Below are positions 1-8,846 of a stretch of 64,000 nt of DNA, one piece after another. The DNA is from Thermoanaerobaculia bacterium (GTDB lineage Bacteria > Acidobacteriota > Thermoanaerobaculia > Thermoanaerobaculales > Sulfomarinibacteraceae), in NCBI GenBank assembly GCA_027061805.1, contig JAMOWA010000064.1:124001-188000 (forward strand), in the 5' to 3' direction. The position numbers and the translations under genes are program-made. Position 1 is the first letter of the stretch, and every line of letters starts with the position of its first letter. The notes below the pieces were generated by a model. That model ran no database searches and was not told the DNA's origin. It saw only the letters and a list, made by a program, of their open reading frames with translations.

Positions 1-59
1 CCACCACGGACACGGCATGGCACGGGGGCCCCAGGGGGTGGAGCGATCTCGAGGCGGGA

Positions 60-1511
60 ATGTTCCTCCACGTGATGGCGAGGCTTCTGGAGGACGGCAC
101 CATGGAGGCCATCACCGTGGAACTGGTGGCCATGCCGGACCGGGGTCCGGTCCCTGTGGCCGGCATCGTGGTGGACGTGCTCGGGGAAGGAGAGCTGGTG
201 CTGGACGACGGCACGGGCCTCCTGGTGACACCGAGGACGGTGATCGACGGAGACGCCGACACCGTGGCGGACCTCACCACGGGAATGATGGTCGACGCGA
301 GTTGCATTCTGCTCGAGGACGGGCGTTTCGAGGTGCTGGGCCTCGTGGTGATGGCTCCGGCGACACCCGAGGATTTCAACGATCTCGACGACGATGAGGC
401 ATCGGAGGCCCTGGTGGTCCTGGCGGGCGGCGCCAGGGCCTTCGAGGTGGCCGCCCGTTACGGCGCCACCCTGGAGGGGCGCCTGTCCGATCGCGGGGTC
501 GTCCTCTTCCGGTGGCCCGTCCCGCTGCCTGGAGGCCTGATCGAGATGCTCCTGGAGGACCCGGAGATCCTGGCCCTGGAGGCCAACTACCGGTTCCACG
601 ATCCGGAAAGCATCCGACGCAGGATGCCCGTCGCCGACCGCTCGGCCACGAGCGAACGGTTCGTCCGGCAGGCGGCGGCCTCCACCACGGGTCTGGACCG
701 GGTCCACTCCACTGTGGTGGGGAGTGGAACTCTGGTGGCGGTCATCGACAACGGCGTGGATCCCCTCCACCCGCTGCTGCGCCATCACCTCGCCGCGGGT
801 GGCCGTGACTATGTGGATGGCGACGGCGAACCCTGGGAGACCCGGAACGGTGTCGACGACGACGGGGACGGTGACGTTGACGAGGCCGCCGGCCACGGGA
901 CCTTCGTGGCGGGGCTGGTGCTCCTGGCTGCACCGGGTACGCGGATCGTGCCGTACCGTGTGCTGGACGACGAGGGAAACGGCTCGACCTTCGCCGTGTG
1001 CGAGGCCGTGATCGCCGCCATGGAGCGAGGGGTGGACGTCATCAACCTCTCGCTGACCTACCACAGGCGATCGAAGGTTCTCGACTGGCTGCTGGACGAG
1101 GCCGTGGAGCAGGGCGTGATCCCCGTGGCGGGAACGGGCAACGATGGCGAAGACAGGTTGCCGTTCCCTGCACGCGACCACCGGGTGATCTCGGTGGCTG
1201 CGGCGGATCCCTCCGGCACGGTGGCGGCGTTTTCCAACGCGGCACCCGGTGTCTCCCTGGCCGCTCCGGGTGAAGACCTCTATTCGGCCCTGCCCGGCGG
1301 GGGCTTCGGAACGTGGAGTGGAACCTCCATGGCGGCCCCACTCGTCTCGGGCACGGCGGCGCTGATCCGATCCGCGAACCGGCACCTGACGCCGGGAGAG
1401 ATCCGGGCCGCGCTCGTGCAGTCGGCCGCGCCGCTCCACGGGAACCCCCGCGGCGTGCACGGCCTGCTCGATGCCGAGGCCACGCTGGCCCTCGTTCCTC
1501 GGGAACACTAG
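60..1511 (+). CDS. S8 family (subtilisin-like) serine protease, 5' end possibly outside window
   Basis: Predicted subtilisin-type serine endopeptidase. The catalytic triad is visible counting from the ATG at 60: Asp230 in VIDNGVDP, His279 in GHGTFVAG and Ser423 in GTSMAAP. Residues 30-100 resemble a small OB-like DUF5666 domain (repeated 'G.VV.....L.L.DGT....TVI.GD...L..G' pattern). Residues 120-190 look like an inhibitor-type propeptide. An Asp-rich stretch near residues 255-275 (DGDGE...DDDGDGDVDE) sits just before the His and may bind calcium. No signal peptide is seen at this start, and the frame is open back to base 3, so the true start and a secretion signal may lie upstream of the window. 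The gene ends at its own stop, followed by a 300-base gap. The protease family call is firm; the substrate is unknown. Confidence 0.9.
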   Translation: MFLHVMARLLEDGTMEAITVELVAMPDRGPVPVAGIVVDVLGEGELVLDDGTGLLVTPRTVIDGDADTVADLTTGMMVDASCILLEDGRFEVLGLVVMAPATPEDFNDLDDDEASEALVVLAGGARAFEVAARYGATLEGRLSDRGVVLFRWPVPLPGGLIEMLLEDPEILALEANYRFHDPESIRRRMPVADRSATSERFVRQAAASTTGLDRVHSTVVGSGTLVAVIDNGVDPLHPLLRHHLAAGGRDYVDGDGEPWETRNGVDDDGDGDVDEAAGHGTFVAGLVLLAAPGTRIVPYRVLDDEGNGSTFAVCEAVIAAMERGVDVINLSLTYHRRSKVLDWLLDEAVEQGVIPVAGTGNDGEDRLPFPARDHRVISVAAADPSGTVAAFSNAAPGVSLAAPGEDLYSALPGGGFGTWSGTSMAAPLVSGTAALIRSANRHLTPGEIRAALVQSAAPLHGNPRGVHGLLDAEATLALVPREH

Positions 1512-1812
1512 CCCGGCCGGTTCATGATGCCCCGACCGCACGGCACGACCCACCGTTCCTGACGGCGTCGTCTTGGCCCGATCACTCCCCGATCACTCCA
1601 CGTATCCGGAGCACGATTTCGCCTCCCTCGCCGCGCGAGAACACGGCGCCGGGCGACACCTCTCGCCGCCGGCCGCGAACCCTCGTGAACCGTCCGGGCC
1701 ATGCGGTCCGCGACGACCTGTGACCCTGGTCACGGTGGCCAGCCGGGGGTGTATCACGGCTCCGGCTGCCCCGACTCGTGGCCGAGCACAACGGAAAAGG
1801 GGGACAGAGCTC
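1512..1812. other. Intergenic region with tandem repeat and operator-like palindrome
   Basis: No convincing gene is present. The region holds a perfect tandem duplication of CCGATCACTCC (1578-1588 and 1589-1599). It also holds a perfect inverted repeat GTGACC-CT-GGTCAC at 1720-1733, about 80 bases before the next start codon, which could be a regulator site. A good ribosome binding site (AAAAGGGGGACAG) precedes the ATG at 1813. The reading frame of the downstream gene is open through this region, but the stretch before 1813 does not look protein-like. Confidence 0.4.
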
Positions 1813-4641
1813 ATGAGACGAACGAACACAACGACATACTTCATGGCAGCGATGGCATGGCTTCTGGCCGTCGGCCTGGGGCTTGCGGCCACGACCGGTA
1901 CCGGCCCTCGCCGGAGTCAGGGCCGCCAGTCACGGGCATGGCAGGTGCTCCAGTCGGTGCACGCCACCATACCCGCGCCGGGCGGCGGTGCCGTGAAACT
2001 CCAGCTTCGCAGGCTCGCACCCGCGGGGCATGCGGGAGAGACCGTGACCACCCTGGCCGCCGACGCGCTGGGGCTGACACCCTCGTCACGGCTCCTGCTG
2101 CTCGTGGACGGTCGGCGGGTTGGTGAGCTGTGGGCCGACGGCACGGGACGGGCCGACCTGCGGGTGGCCTCCGGACCGTACGAGGCCGGCTGGCTCTCCG
2201 TGGCACCGGAGACCCTCGGCTTCAGCACCCTCGCGATCGTACAGCTCGTGGAGGCAGGTTCGGGCCGCAGCCAGGGGAACATCCTGTACGCCCGCTCATC
2301 AGAGGGGAGTGACAGCGAGTTCCATGCAGACTGGACACCTCTGTGCGGCCAGGACGACCCCTCCGTGTTTGGCGGGGCCGGAGTGTACCGCGACCCGTCG
2401 ATCCAGATCCTCGACCTCTTTGCAGGGGGTCTCGAGCCCGGCGTGTCGTACACGGTGACCGCCGACGGCGTCAACCTGGGCGAGCACAGTGCGGATGACG
2501 AGGGCCTGATCGTCCTCGAGTTCTCCACCGACCCCGAGTGGACCGGCTCCCTGCCGCTTCCCGATGCGTTGATCCCGGTGGACGACATCGACGTGGTCCA
2601 GGTCCTCGCGGATGATTCCGTGGTTCTCGCTGGCAGCTTCCAGCACCCGTGCGACTTCGAGATCCCGCAGCCCGTCGACTTCGGTGGTTTCGATCTCTGC
2701 TCTCCGGAGGATTCCGACTGCACGAGCCTGGGCTTCTTCGAGTGGACGACATGGGACGACGGCCACCAGGAGGCGATGGTGGGCGCCGAGGGACTCCCTC
2801 CCGGTGCCGAGGCCACGGTCAACTTCGACGGCACGACGGTGGCCACGGTCACGGTCGACGAGTCCGGAGCATTCTGGCTCTGCTTCTCGACCGACCCCTG
2901 CTGCGAGGTCCTGCCGCTTCCCGACGAGGTTCTTCCCGTCTCCGGCATCCAGCAGGTCTCCATCGAGATCGCGGGCGAGGTGACCCTCCAGGGTTCGGAG
3001 GGTGAGGAGTGCCACTGTGACCCGCCCATGCCCGTGGACTCCGCCCAGACCTCCCTGTGCGCCGTGGAGGAAGGCTCCTGTGTGGGCGGCATCGCGGGAT
3101 GGGACACCTGGGACACCGGGGACGAGGACCTGTGGGTCTACGCCTGGAATCTCGAGCCCGGCGTGGAGTACACCGTCACCATCGACGGGACGGCTCTGTC
3201 CGCGACGGCCGGGGACTCGGGTGACTTCGAGCTCTTCCTCTCCACCGATCCGGAAAACCTCGGGGGCGACCCGCTGCCGGAGGCACTCCAGCCGGTCTCC
3301 GACGTGGACGTGGTGATCGTTGCGACCTCGGAAGGTGACGTCGTGCAGGGTTCGTTCTCCGAGCCGTGCGACTCCTCGGACGACGGCTGGGAGCCGCCCA
3401 TTCCCGTGGACGGCGAGATGACCCAGCTGTGCCCCGACGAGGGCGGCAACGGCGGGGGCATGGTCGGCTGGACCACCTTCGACACTCCGGGACTCGAGGC
3501 CTTCGGCCTGACCGCGGGTGGTCTGACACCGGACCTGGCGTACGAGCTCCGGATCGACGGCCGCTCCGTCGGCAGCTACCTCGCCGGGCCCGATGGCTCC
3601 ATCACGCTGGACTTCTGCACCGATCCCGAGGCCCTCGGATGCAGTGCGCCCATGCCGGACGGTGTGGGACCGGTGGCCGAGATCGATGTGGTTGAGCTCG
3701 CAGCCTCCGACGGGACACCAGGTGTCCACGGCAGCTTCTCCAGTCCCTGCGACGGCGGCGGCTGGGAGCCGCCCATTCCCGTGGACACGGCCCAGACTCC
3801 CCTGTGCGCCATGGAGGGTTCCATGGCCACGGGCCAGGCGGGCTGGACGGTCTTCGAGAACCCCGAGGGCGAGGCGTTCGGCGTTCTCGCGGAGGACCTG
3901 CAGCCCGGAGCGACCTACCAGCTCGTGGTCGACGGGAACGTCGTCGGCACATGGGCCGCGGACTCCTGGGGCGGCGTGATGATTGACATGTGCAGCGACC
4001 CGGACGTCCTCGGGTGCGCCGAGCCACTGCCGACGGCCCTGAGCCCGGTCTCCGCCATCGACACCGTCGAACTCGTGGACACGGCAGGCAACGCCGTCCT
4101 GGCCGGCTCCTTCTCCGAGCCATGCGACTCCTCCGGCGACGGTGACGGCGACGGTGACGGCGACGGCGATGGCGATGGCGACGGCGACGGCGACGGTGCC
4201 GCCTGGGGATCGACCCCGATCTGTGACACCACCGGCGGGATGGAGTCCGGTGACCTGAACTGGTACCGGATCGCGGGCTCCGACGGAGCGACGATCGAGG
4301 AAGGCATCATGGTCTCCTTCTTCCCCATGTCCATGGAGGTCGGCACGGTCACGGTGACCATCGATGGCGTCGTCGCAGGAACACTCGATGCCGGGTACGG
4401 GGGTGGCATCCTCGAGCTCTCCTCGACGGGTCATCCGGCGCCCCTGCCCGACGAGCTCTCTCCTGTGGACGGGATCGATTCCGTCCAGATTCTCGACGGG
4501 GCCGGAACCGTCGTTGCCTCGGGCAGCTTCTCCAACCCCTGCTCTGGCGGCGGAACACCCATGGCGCTGCGCCACCGCACTCCTCCCCTCCAGATCGGTG
4601 GCTCGGTCATGGTCCGGGGGTTCTCCGGCGCGAAGCGCTGA
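1813..4641 (+). CDS. Secreted protein with seven degenerate ~130-residue repeats and a Gly-Asp run
   Basis: Function not recognised. The start was set at 1813 because a purine-rich RBS precedes it and it yields a signal peptide (two Arg, then a hydrophobic stretch to about residue 28). The mature protein (942 aa in all) consists of about seven copies of a beta-rich unit. Each unit has recurrent pieces in the same order: 'PxPVD...T.LC', 'GW.T.D', 'GL.PG..Y....DG..VG..', 'FSTDP......PLP..L.PV..ID.V.V', and 'GSF..PCD'. The first and last units are the most diverged. Conserved Cys at unit boundaries suggest disulfides outside the cytoplasm. Between units six and seven lies a pure Gly-Asp dipeptide run. 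The short C-terminal tail is basic and shows no clear sorting signal. It is probably an adhesion or surface-layer-like protein, but this is only inferred from architecture. Confidence 0.8.
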   Translation: MRRTNTTTYFMAAMAWLLAVGLGLAATTGTGPRRSQGRQSRAWQVLQSVHATIPAPGGGAVKLQLRRLAPAGHAGETVTTLAADALGLTPSSRLLLLVDGRRVGELWADGTGRADLRVASGPYEAGWLSVAPETLGFSTLAIVQLVEAGSGRSQGNILYARSSEGSDSEFHADWTPLCGQDDPSVFGGAGVYRDPSIQILDLFAGGLEPGVSYTVTADGVNLGEHSADDEGLIVLEFSTDPEWTGSLPLPDALIPVDDIDVVQVLADDSVVLAGSFQHPCDFEIPQPVDFGGFDLCSPEDSDCTSLGFFEWTTWDDGHQEAMVGAEGLPPGAEATVNFDGTTVATVTVDESGAFWLCFSTDPCCEVLPLPDEVLPVSGIQQVSIEIAGEVTLQGSEGEECHCDPPMPVDSAQTSLCAVEEGSCVGGIAGWDTWDTGDEDLWVYAWNLEPGVEYTVTIDGTALSATAGDSGDFELFLSTDPENLGGDPLPEALQPVSDVDVVIVATSEGDVVQGSFSEPCDSSDDGWEPPIPVDGEMTQLCPDEGGNGGGMVGWTTFDTPGLEAFGLTAGGLTPDLAYELRIDGRSVGSYLAGPDGSITLDFCTDPEALGCSAPMPDGVGPVAEIDVVELAASDGTPGVHGSFSSPCDGGGWEPPIPVDTAQTPLCAMEGSMATGQAGWTVFENPEGEAFGVLAEDLQPGATYQLVVDGNVVGTWAADSWGGVMIDMCSDPDVLGCAEPLPTALSPVSAIDTVELVDTAGNAVLAGSFSEPCDSSGDGDGDGDGDGDGDGDGDGDGAAWGSTPICDTTGGMESGDLNWYRIAGSDGATIEEGIMVSFFPMSMEVGTVTVTIDGVVAGTLDAGYGGGILELSSTGHPAPLPDELSPVDGIDSVQILDGAGTVVASGSFSNPCSGGGTPMALRHRTPPLQIGGSVMVRGFSGAKR
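4135..4197 (+). repeat. In-frame Gly-Asp (GGYGAY) hexanucleotide run
   Basis: About ten tandem GGC/GGT-GAC/GAT codon pairs encode (Gly-Asp)n between repeat units six and seven of the secreted protein. This kind of run acts as a flexible, possibly calcium-binding linker and is prone to length change by slippage in 6-base steps that keep the frame. Confidence 0.9.
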
Positions 4642-4661
4642 AGAGCCTTTCCCCCAACCCT

Positions 4662-4715
4662 GGGCGGCCCCGTCCGGTCATCCGGCGGGGCCGCCCCTCT
4701 TTCTTCCTTCTTCCT
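4662..4715 (+). terminator. Intrinsic terminator after the seven-repeat protein
   Basis: A strong GC hairpin, GGGCGGCCCCG pairing with CGGGGCCGCCC around a 13-base loop (4662-4696), is followed by a pyrimidine tract of repeated CTTCTTC units (4697-4724). It sits 20 bases after the stop codon. Confidence 0.8.
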
Positions 4716-4847
4716 TCTTCCTTCCTGTCAATGGATGACCCCGGGATATCCCCCCGGAATGGGAGCGCCCGGCACGCCACGCCTCTCGTGCCACCCCACG
4801 TGCGGCGGACCGTCACCACATCAGGGGCACCCTGCCGGCTCCATGGA

Positions 4848-5840
4848 TCATTCCCTCTCCGGCCGGACCGGCGAGAGCCTGTCCAGCGCCTCTCTGGCGG
4901 CCTCCGCCACCTCCTGGTCGGGGTCGGCCGCGAGGCGCTCGAGGGCCGGCCGCGCCCCCGGGTGCCCGATGCTGCCCAGCAGGTCGGCGGTGTCACCCCG
5001 CAACGGCGGGTCCGGGGAGTCCAGCAGCCCGATCAGCTCCGGTACCACATCGTCCAGGGCCCGGGGAGATCCCTCCAGGGCGGTCTCTGCCGCAAGGAGC
5101 AGGCCCAGCCGGGTGGAGAAGGTGCTCCGCCCCCAGAGCCTGACGAACGCCTCCAGCGCCTCACCGGCACCGAGCAGGCCGGCGGCGGCCTCCACCCGGC
5201 CCTCCTGGAGGTGGGCCTCCAGGACGCCCTCCATCCAGCGGCGCGCCCCCCACGACTCCAGGTGGCGGGCCAGCCCGGTCCCGGGCCGGACACCGGTGAG
5301 CACCAGGTCGCCCGCCACGGTCACGGGAACCGACGTGACTCCCAGGCGTCTCGCCTCCTCCGGGAACACCGTCGCGTCCACCACGTGGAGCGATGCTGCA
5401 ATGCCATCCGCCACGAGCTCCGCGACGGCCCGGACGGCGCGAGGGCAGTTCGGACACCCCGGTGCGATGAGCACCTCGACCCACGGCCGCCCCGGCCGTC
5501 CGTCACCGGCGGCACCGGGCCGGATCGGTGCGAACGACGCCCCGAGGAACTCCAGGAAGGGCACGGCCTCCGGCCCCACGGGCCGGGCCGACCACACGCC
5601 CACCTCTCCCCGGGTGGGGTGCCGGACCACGACTCCGGGCAGCTCACCCTCCCGGCCATCCCCGGTCCGCATCTCCAGGAGCCCCCCCGTCATGGAGGCC
5701 AGGCTGCGAACGGCCGCCTCCAGACCGGGGACGGCCCCGGGGTTGCCCCTCAGGACAAGTTGCGGAAGGCCGTCCCTCCTCTCCCGGAGACGTTCGAGGA
5801 GTCGCTCCACCTGCCCGACGGACCACTGGGGCTCACTCAT
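4848..5840 (-). CDS. Thioredoxin-fold protein (CPNC motif) with C-terminal HEAT-like repeats
   Basis: The protein (330 aa from the ATG at 5840) has two successive thioredoxin-like folds. The first (about residues 10-110) lacks cysteines. The second has the active-site CPNC motif followed by a SVPVTV cis-proline loop, an arrangement like the N-terminal tandem of AhpF and of archaeal protein disulfide oxidoreductases. After about residue 215 it continues into alpha-helical HEAT-like repeats (LLDSPDPPLRGDTADLLGSIG, then RPALERLAADPDQEVAEAAREAL). No signal peptide is visible, so it probably acts in the cytoplasm. It is transcribed divergently from priA with 67 bases between starts. A role in thiol-disulfide exchange, with the HEAT region as a binding platform, is inferred; the partner is unknown. 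A longer in-frame start at 5891 is less likely. Confidence 0.75.
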   Translation of the reverse strand: MSEPQWSVGQVERLLERLRERRDGLPQLVLRGNPGAVPGLEAAVRSLASMTGGLLEMRTGDGREGELPGVVVRHPTRGEVGVWSARPVGPEAVPFLEFLGASFAPIRPGAAGDGRPGRPWVEVLIAPGCPNCPRAVRAVAELVADGIAASLHVVDATVFPEEARRLGVTSVPVTVAGDLVLTGVRPGTGLARHLESWGARRWMEGVLEAHLQEGRVEAAAGLLGAGEALEAFVRLWGRSTFSTRLGLLLAAETALEGSPRALDDVVPELIGLLDSPDPPLRGDTADLLGSIGHPGARPALERLAADPDQEVAEAAREALDRLSPVRPERE

Positions 5841-5907
5841 GCACCCATGGTATCCCCACCGTGGACCGGCACCATTGCCGTCCACCCGCACCGGCTACAA
5901 TCCCCCC

Positions 5908-8388
5908 ATGGCCGCGCCCACCTCCGACCCCGCGCCCCGCCCCGTGACCAGCCGGATGGAAACGGTGACCGTGTACGCGAGGGTGGCCATTCCGCGCGGC
6001 AGTCCGGAACCGCTCACCTACGCGGTCCCTCCGGAGCTCGTGGAGCTGGCCCGGCCCGGGGTCAGGGCCCGGGTGGTGTTGCGGAACAGGGAGGTCACCG
6101 GGATGGTGGTGGCGGTGGAGACCTCCACGGAGCTCGACCCCGCGGTGGTGAAGCCGCTGCTCGAGATCCTCGACCCCGAACCCCTCCTGCCCCTCCACCT
6201 GCTGGAGCTGGCCGGGTTCATCTCCGGCTACTACCGCTGCCCCCCCGGAGACACCCTGGCCGCCATGCTCCCCGCCGCGCTGCTCAGGTCCGACGCCGAG
6301 GAGGCCGAGATCACCGCGGCCGGGGCGGGCGCCGACCCCTCGGCCCTGCCCACGCTGCGCCGGGCCATCCTGGAACGGCTCCAGGAGGAGGGGCGGGCCC
6401 GCACCACCACGCTGCTGGCCCATGCGGGGGCAGCCTCCCGGGAACCACTGGACGCGCTGGTCGCGGCCGGCCTGGTCCGCATCAGGAGGAAACGCAGGGA
6501 CCGGCCCCCGAAGGTGGAGGTGGCCGCCGTCCGCCTTCCGGACCGCCCCCTGGAGGAGCTCCTCGCCGCCTGCGAGCGGGCTCCCCGCCGGCGCCAGGTC
6601 TTGCAGCACCTGGCGGAGGCCGCCGGGCCCCTCCTGGTCTCCGAGCTGTGCTCCGCGGTGGGATGCGGAACGGGGGTCGTCCGCGAGATGGTGCGGGCCG
6701 GACTGCTGGAACGCTTCACCCAGGCCCCCCCCTCACGCCCCCGCTGGACACTCCGCAGCGGGCCGGACCGGCACGAGCTCAACCCCGAGCAGGCCGCCGC
6801 CGTGGCGGCCGTCTCGGGGGCCCTGGACGCCGGGGAGTACGCCCCCTTCCTGCTCAAGGGCGTCACCGGTTCGGGCAAGACCGAGGTATACCTGCACTGC
6901 CTCGAACGGGTGGTGGCCTCCGGCCGGACGGGCCTCGTGCTGGTGCCCGAGATCGGGCTCACCCCGGCCGCCGTGGGCGCCGTGGAGCGGCGCTTCGGGG
7001 AGCGGGTGGCCGTGCTGCACTCGGCCCTGTCCGAGGGGGAGCGCTGGCGCCAGTGGAAGGCCGTCCGCAATGGCCTGGCGGACGTGGTGGTGGGACCCCG
7101 CTCGGCCCTGTTCGCCCCGCTGGACCGGCTCGGCCTCATCGTGGTGGACGAGGAGCACGACCCCGCCTACAAGCAGGGGGAGGCCCCGCGCCACCAGGCC
7201 CGGGACGTGGCCCTGGTCCTGGGAAAGCGCCTGGGGATCCCGGTGCTGCTGTGCTCCGCCACGCCGTCGGTGGAGGCCCACGCGCTGGTGGAGCGCGGGC
7301 TGGCCCGCCGGCTCGAGCTCAACCGGCGCGTGGCCGGAGGGACGCTGCCGGAGGTGGAGCTGGTGGACCTCCGGGGCGAGCCGCCCGAGCCAGGGGAGCA
7401 CGGCCGCACCCTGTTCTCCCGGCGGCTCAAGGAGGTCATGGAGGAGACCCTGGACCGGGGCGAGCAGGTGATCCTCCTGATGCAGCGGCGGGGGTGGGCC
7501 CCCATCCTGCTCTGCCGGAACTGCGGGCACAAGCTGGAGTGCCCGGATTGCTCCGTCCCCCTGGTGCTCCACCGGAGGTGGGGGGGGCTGCACTGCCACT
7601 ACTGCGGCTTCCGCCAGCCCGTCCCGGAGGCCTGCCCCGCCTGCGGCGGCACCCTGCTGGACGCCGTGGGCGCCGGCACCGAGAAGGTGGCCCATGCCCT
7701 GGAGCGGCACTTCCCCGGCGTGAGCTCCGCAATCCTGGACCGGGACACCGTCCGGCGGCGCCACGGCCTGGAGGAGGTTCTGGGAGCCTTCTCCACGGGC
7801 AGGATCCAGGTGCTGGTGGGCACCCAGATGGTGGCCAAGGGCCACCACTTCCCCAACGTCACCCTGACCGGCGTGATCTCCGCCGACGCCCTCCTGGGCC
7901 TGCCCGACTTCCGGGCGGGAGAGCGGACCTTCCAGCTGCTGACCCAGATCGCCGGCCGGTCGGGGCGCGGGGACCGGCCGGGCCGGGTGATCATCCAGAC
8001 CTACTACCCGGACCATCCCGCCGTCCGCTGCGCCTGCAAGCACGATGTGGACACCTTCAACCGGGAGGAGCTGGCCTACCGCCAGGCCTTCCGCTACCCG
8101 CCCGCCGTCCGCATGGCCCTGGTCAGGTTCGAGTCCGCCTCGGAGCACGCCGCCCGCTCGGCGGCCGGGTCCGCGGCGGAGGCGGCCCGCCCGCTGCCCG
8201 GGGAGGTCCGCCTGCGAGGGCCCTCACCTGCCCCCCTGGAGCGCATCCGGGGCCGGTGGCGCTGGCAGCTCCTGGTGGGAGCCCCCTCCCGGGAGCTGCT
8301 GCGGCAGGTGCTGGAGCGCATCGACTCCCTGCGGACCGCCCGGAACGTCCAGCGCGTCATCGACGTGGACCCGCTGTCCACCCTGTGA
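5908..8388 (+). CDS. priA: Primosomal protein N' (replication restart helicase PriA)
   Basis: PriA is the 3'-to-5' superfamily 2 helicase that recognises abandoned replication forks and reloads the replisome. The 826-residue product shows the N-terminal 3' DNA-binding domain (AIPRGSPEPLTYAVP), Walker A GVTGSGKT (Lys324), the DEEH box at 414-417, and the PriA zinc-binding block from about residue 536 to 585 with paired CxxC motifs. It also has helicase motifs V-VI (LVGTQMVAKGHHFPNV, QIAGRSGRGDRPG). Length is slightly above the usual 730 residues. The ATG at 5956 is an alternative start, nearer the conserved N-terminus. Confidence 0.96.
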   Translation: MAAPTSDPAPRPVTSRMETVTVYARVAIPRGSPEPLTYAVPPELVELARPGVRARVVLRNREVTGMVVAVETSTELDPAVVKPLLEILDPEPLLPLHLLELAGFISGYYRCPPGDTLAAMLPAALLRSDAEEAEITAAGAGADPSALPTLRRAILERLQEEGRARTTTLLAHAGAASREPLDALVAAGLVRIRRKRRDRPPKVEVAAVRLPDRPLEELLAACERAPRRRQVLQHLAEAAGPLLVSELCSAVGCGTGVVREMVRAGLLERFTQAPPSRPRWTLRSGPDRHELNPEQAAAVAAVSGALDAGEYAPFLLKGVTGSGKTEVYLHCLERVVASGRTGLVLVPEIGLTPAAVGAVERRFGERVAVLHSALSEGERWRQWKAVRNGLADVVVGPRSALFAPLDRLGLIVVDEEHDPAYKQGEAPRHQARDVALVLGKRLGIPVLLCSATPSVEAHALVERGLARRLELNRRVAGGTLPEVELVDLRGEPPEPGEHGRTLFSRRLKEVMEETLDRGEQVILLMQRRGWAPILLCRNCGHKLECPDCSVPLVLHRRWGGLHCHYCGFRQPVPEACPACGGTLLDAVGAGTEKVAHALERHFPGVSSAILDRDTVRRRHGLEEVLGAFSTGRIQVLVGTQMVAKGHHFPNVTLTGVISADALLGLPDFRAGERTFQLLTQIAGRSGRGDRPGRVIIQTYYPDHPAVRCACKHDVDTFNREELAYRQAFRYPPAVRMALVRFESASEHAARSAAGSAAEAARPLPGEVRLRGPSPAPLERIRGRWRWQLLVGAPSRELLRQVLERIDSLRTARNVQRVIDVDPLSTL

Positions 8389-8590
8389 TCGTGCGGTGGT
8401 GGCGGCTCGGCTCCCGACACGAAGAATCGCCGCGTTCGCGGATCCGATCTGCACGGCGCAGGAAATTCCGGAATGGAACACCGGACGTCACCTCTCCGGA
8501 CCCACCCGCATGACTCGGGGCCAGAGCGGGTCGCCACTCCCTCCCTGTATCGGACTCTCACCAGACCACTCCTTGCCGGCATGTCCGGCG

Positions 8591-8650
8591 CACCGGCGCG
8601 ACGACCTCCGGCATGTCAGGTATTGACAGCGAGACATCTTCGTGTAGGAT
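8591..8650 (+). promoter_or_regulatory. leu operon promoter with upstream conserved block
   Basis: A sigma70-type promoter: TTGACA at 8623-8628, 16-base spacer, TAGGAT at 8645-8650. Predicted transcription start is about 8657-8660, at or next to the leader ATG. Immediately upstream, 8591-8622 contains ACGACCTCCG at 8601-8610, followed by a GGTATTGACA context. The same block with the same spacing precedes the tRNA-Gly promoter at 37 kb. Confidence 0.75.
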
Positions 8651-8659
8651 CGTGCGGTC

Positions 8660-8794
8660 ATGGTCGGACGACGCAGTCACCACACCCTTCTTCGGAACCG
8701 CATCGCGGCGGCGCCCGGTGCCGCTGCTTCTCCCGTGGTCCGGAATCTCCTTGGCCTGGCCCTTACGGGCGACATATCGGGGGTTCCGACGTAG
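8660..8794 (+). CDS. leuL: leu operon leader peptide
   Basis: A 44-codon ORF starts at ATG 8660, 10 bases after the -10 box, so the transcript is probably leaderless; no Shine-Dalgarno sequence can fit. Six leucines occur, four of them packed into codons 30-35 (CTC CTT GGC CTG GCC CTT, 8747-8764), with Val-Val at 26-27 and Leu-Leu at 10-11. The stop (TAG 8792-8794) lies 26 bases before a terminator hairpin. Codons 39-42 contain the segment that can pair with the terminator's 5' arm. This is the classical layout of a branched-chain amino acid leader peptide: ribosome stalling at Leu codons would signal leucine shortage. The peptide itself is expected to have no other function. Confidence 0.8.
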   Translation: MVGRRSHHTLLRNRIAAAPGAAASPVVRNLLGLALTGDISGVPT

Positions 8795-8829
8795 GCAGAG
8801 CCATGGTTGTTCACGTCGCAAGCCCCCGA
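8777..8829 (+). promoter_or_regulatory. Antiterminator pairing of the leu attenuator
   Basis: TCGGGGG at 8777-8783 is perfectly complementary to CCCCCGA at 8823-8829, the 5' arm of the terminator. The same TCGGGGG recurs as the terminator's 3' arm (8834-8840), so the two pairings are mutually exclusive. A ribosome stalled on the Leu cluster should leave 8777-8783 free to form the antiterminator. A ribosome that reaches the stop codon at 8792 would cover it. Confidence 0.75.
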
Positions 8830-8846
8830 GGAATCGGGGGCTTTTT
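8821..8846 (+). terminator. leu operon attenuator (intrinsic terminator)
   Basis: A perfect 9-bp stem, AGCCCCCGA (8821-8829) with TCGGGGGCT (8834-8842), has a GGAA tetraloop and a run of five T (8842-8846). It lies between the leader peptide stop and leuA, 22 bases before the leuA start. Confidence 0.88.

Noticed and set aside
1573-1812. N-terminal extension of the seven-repeat protein
   Set aside because: ATG 1813 has an RBS and starts a signal peptide; the extension lacks protein character and would bury the signal.
4731-8513. Plus-strand ORF of 1260 codons across the thioredoxin-fold gene and priA
   Set aside because: Out-of-frame Arg/Gly/Pro-rich shadow; PriA is in another plus frame and the Trx protein is on the minus strand.
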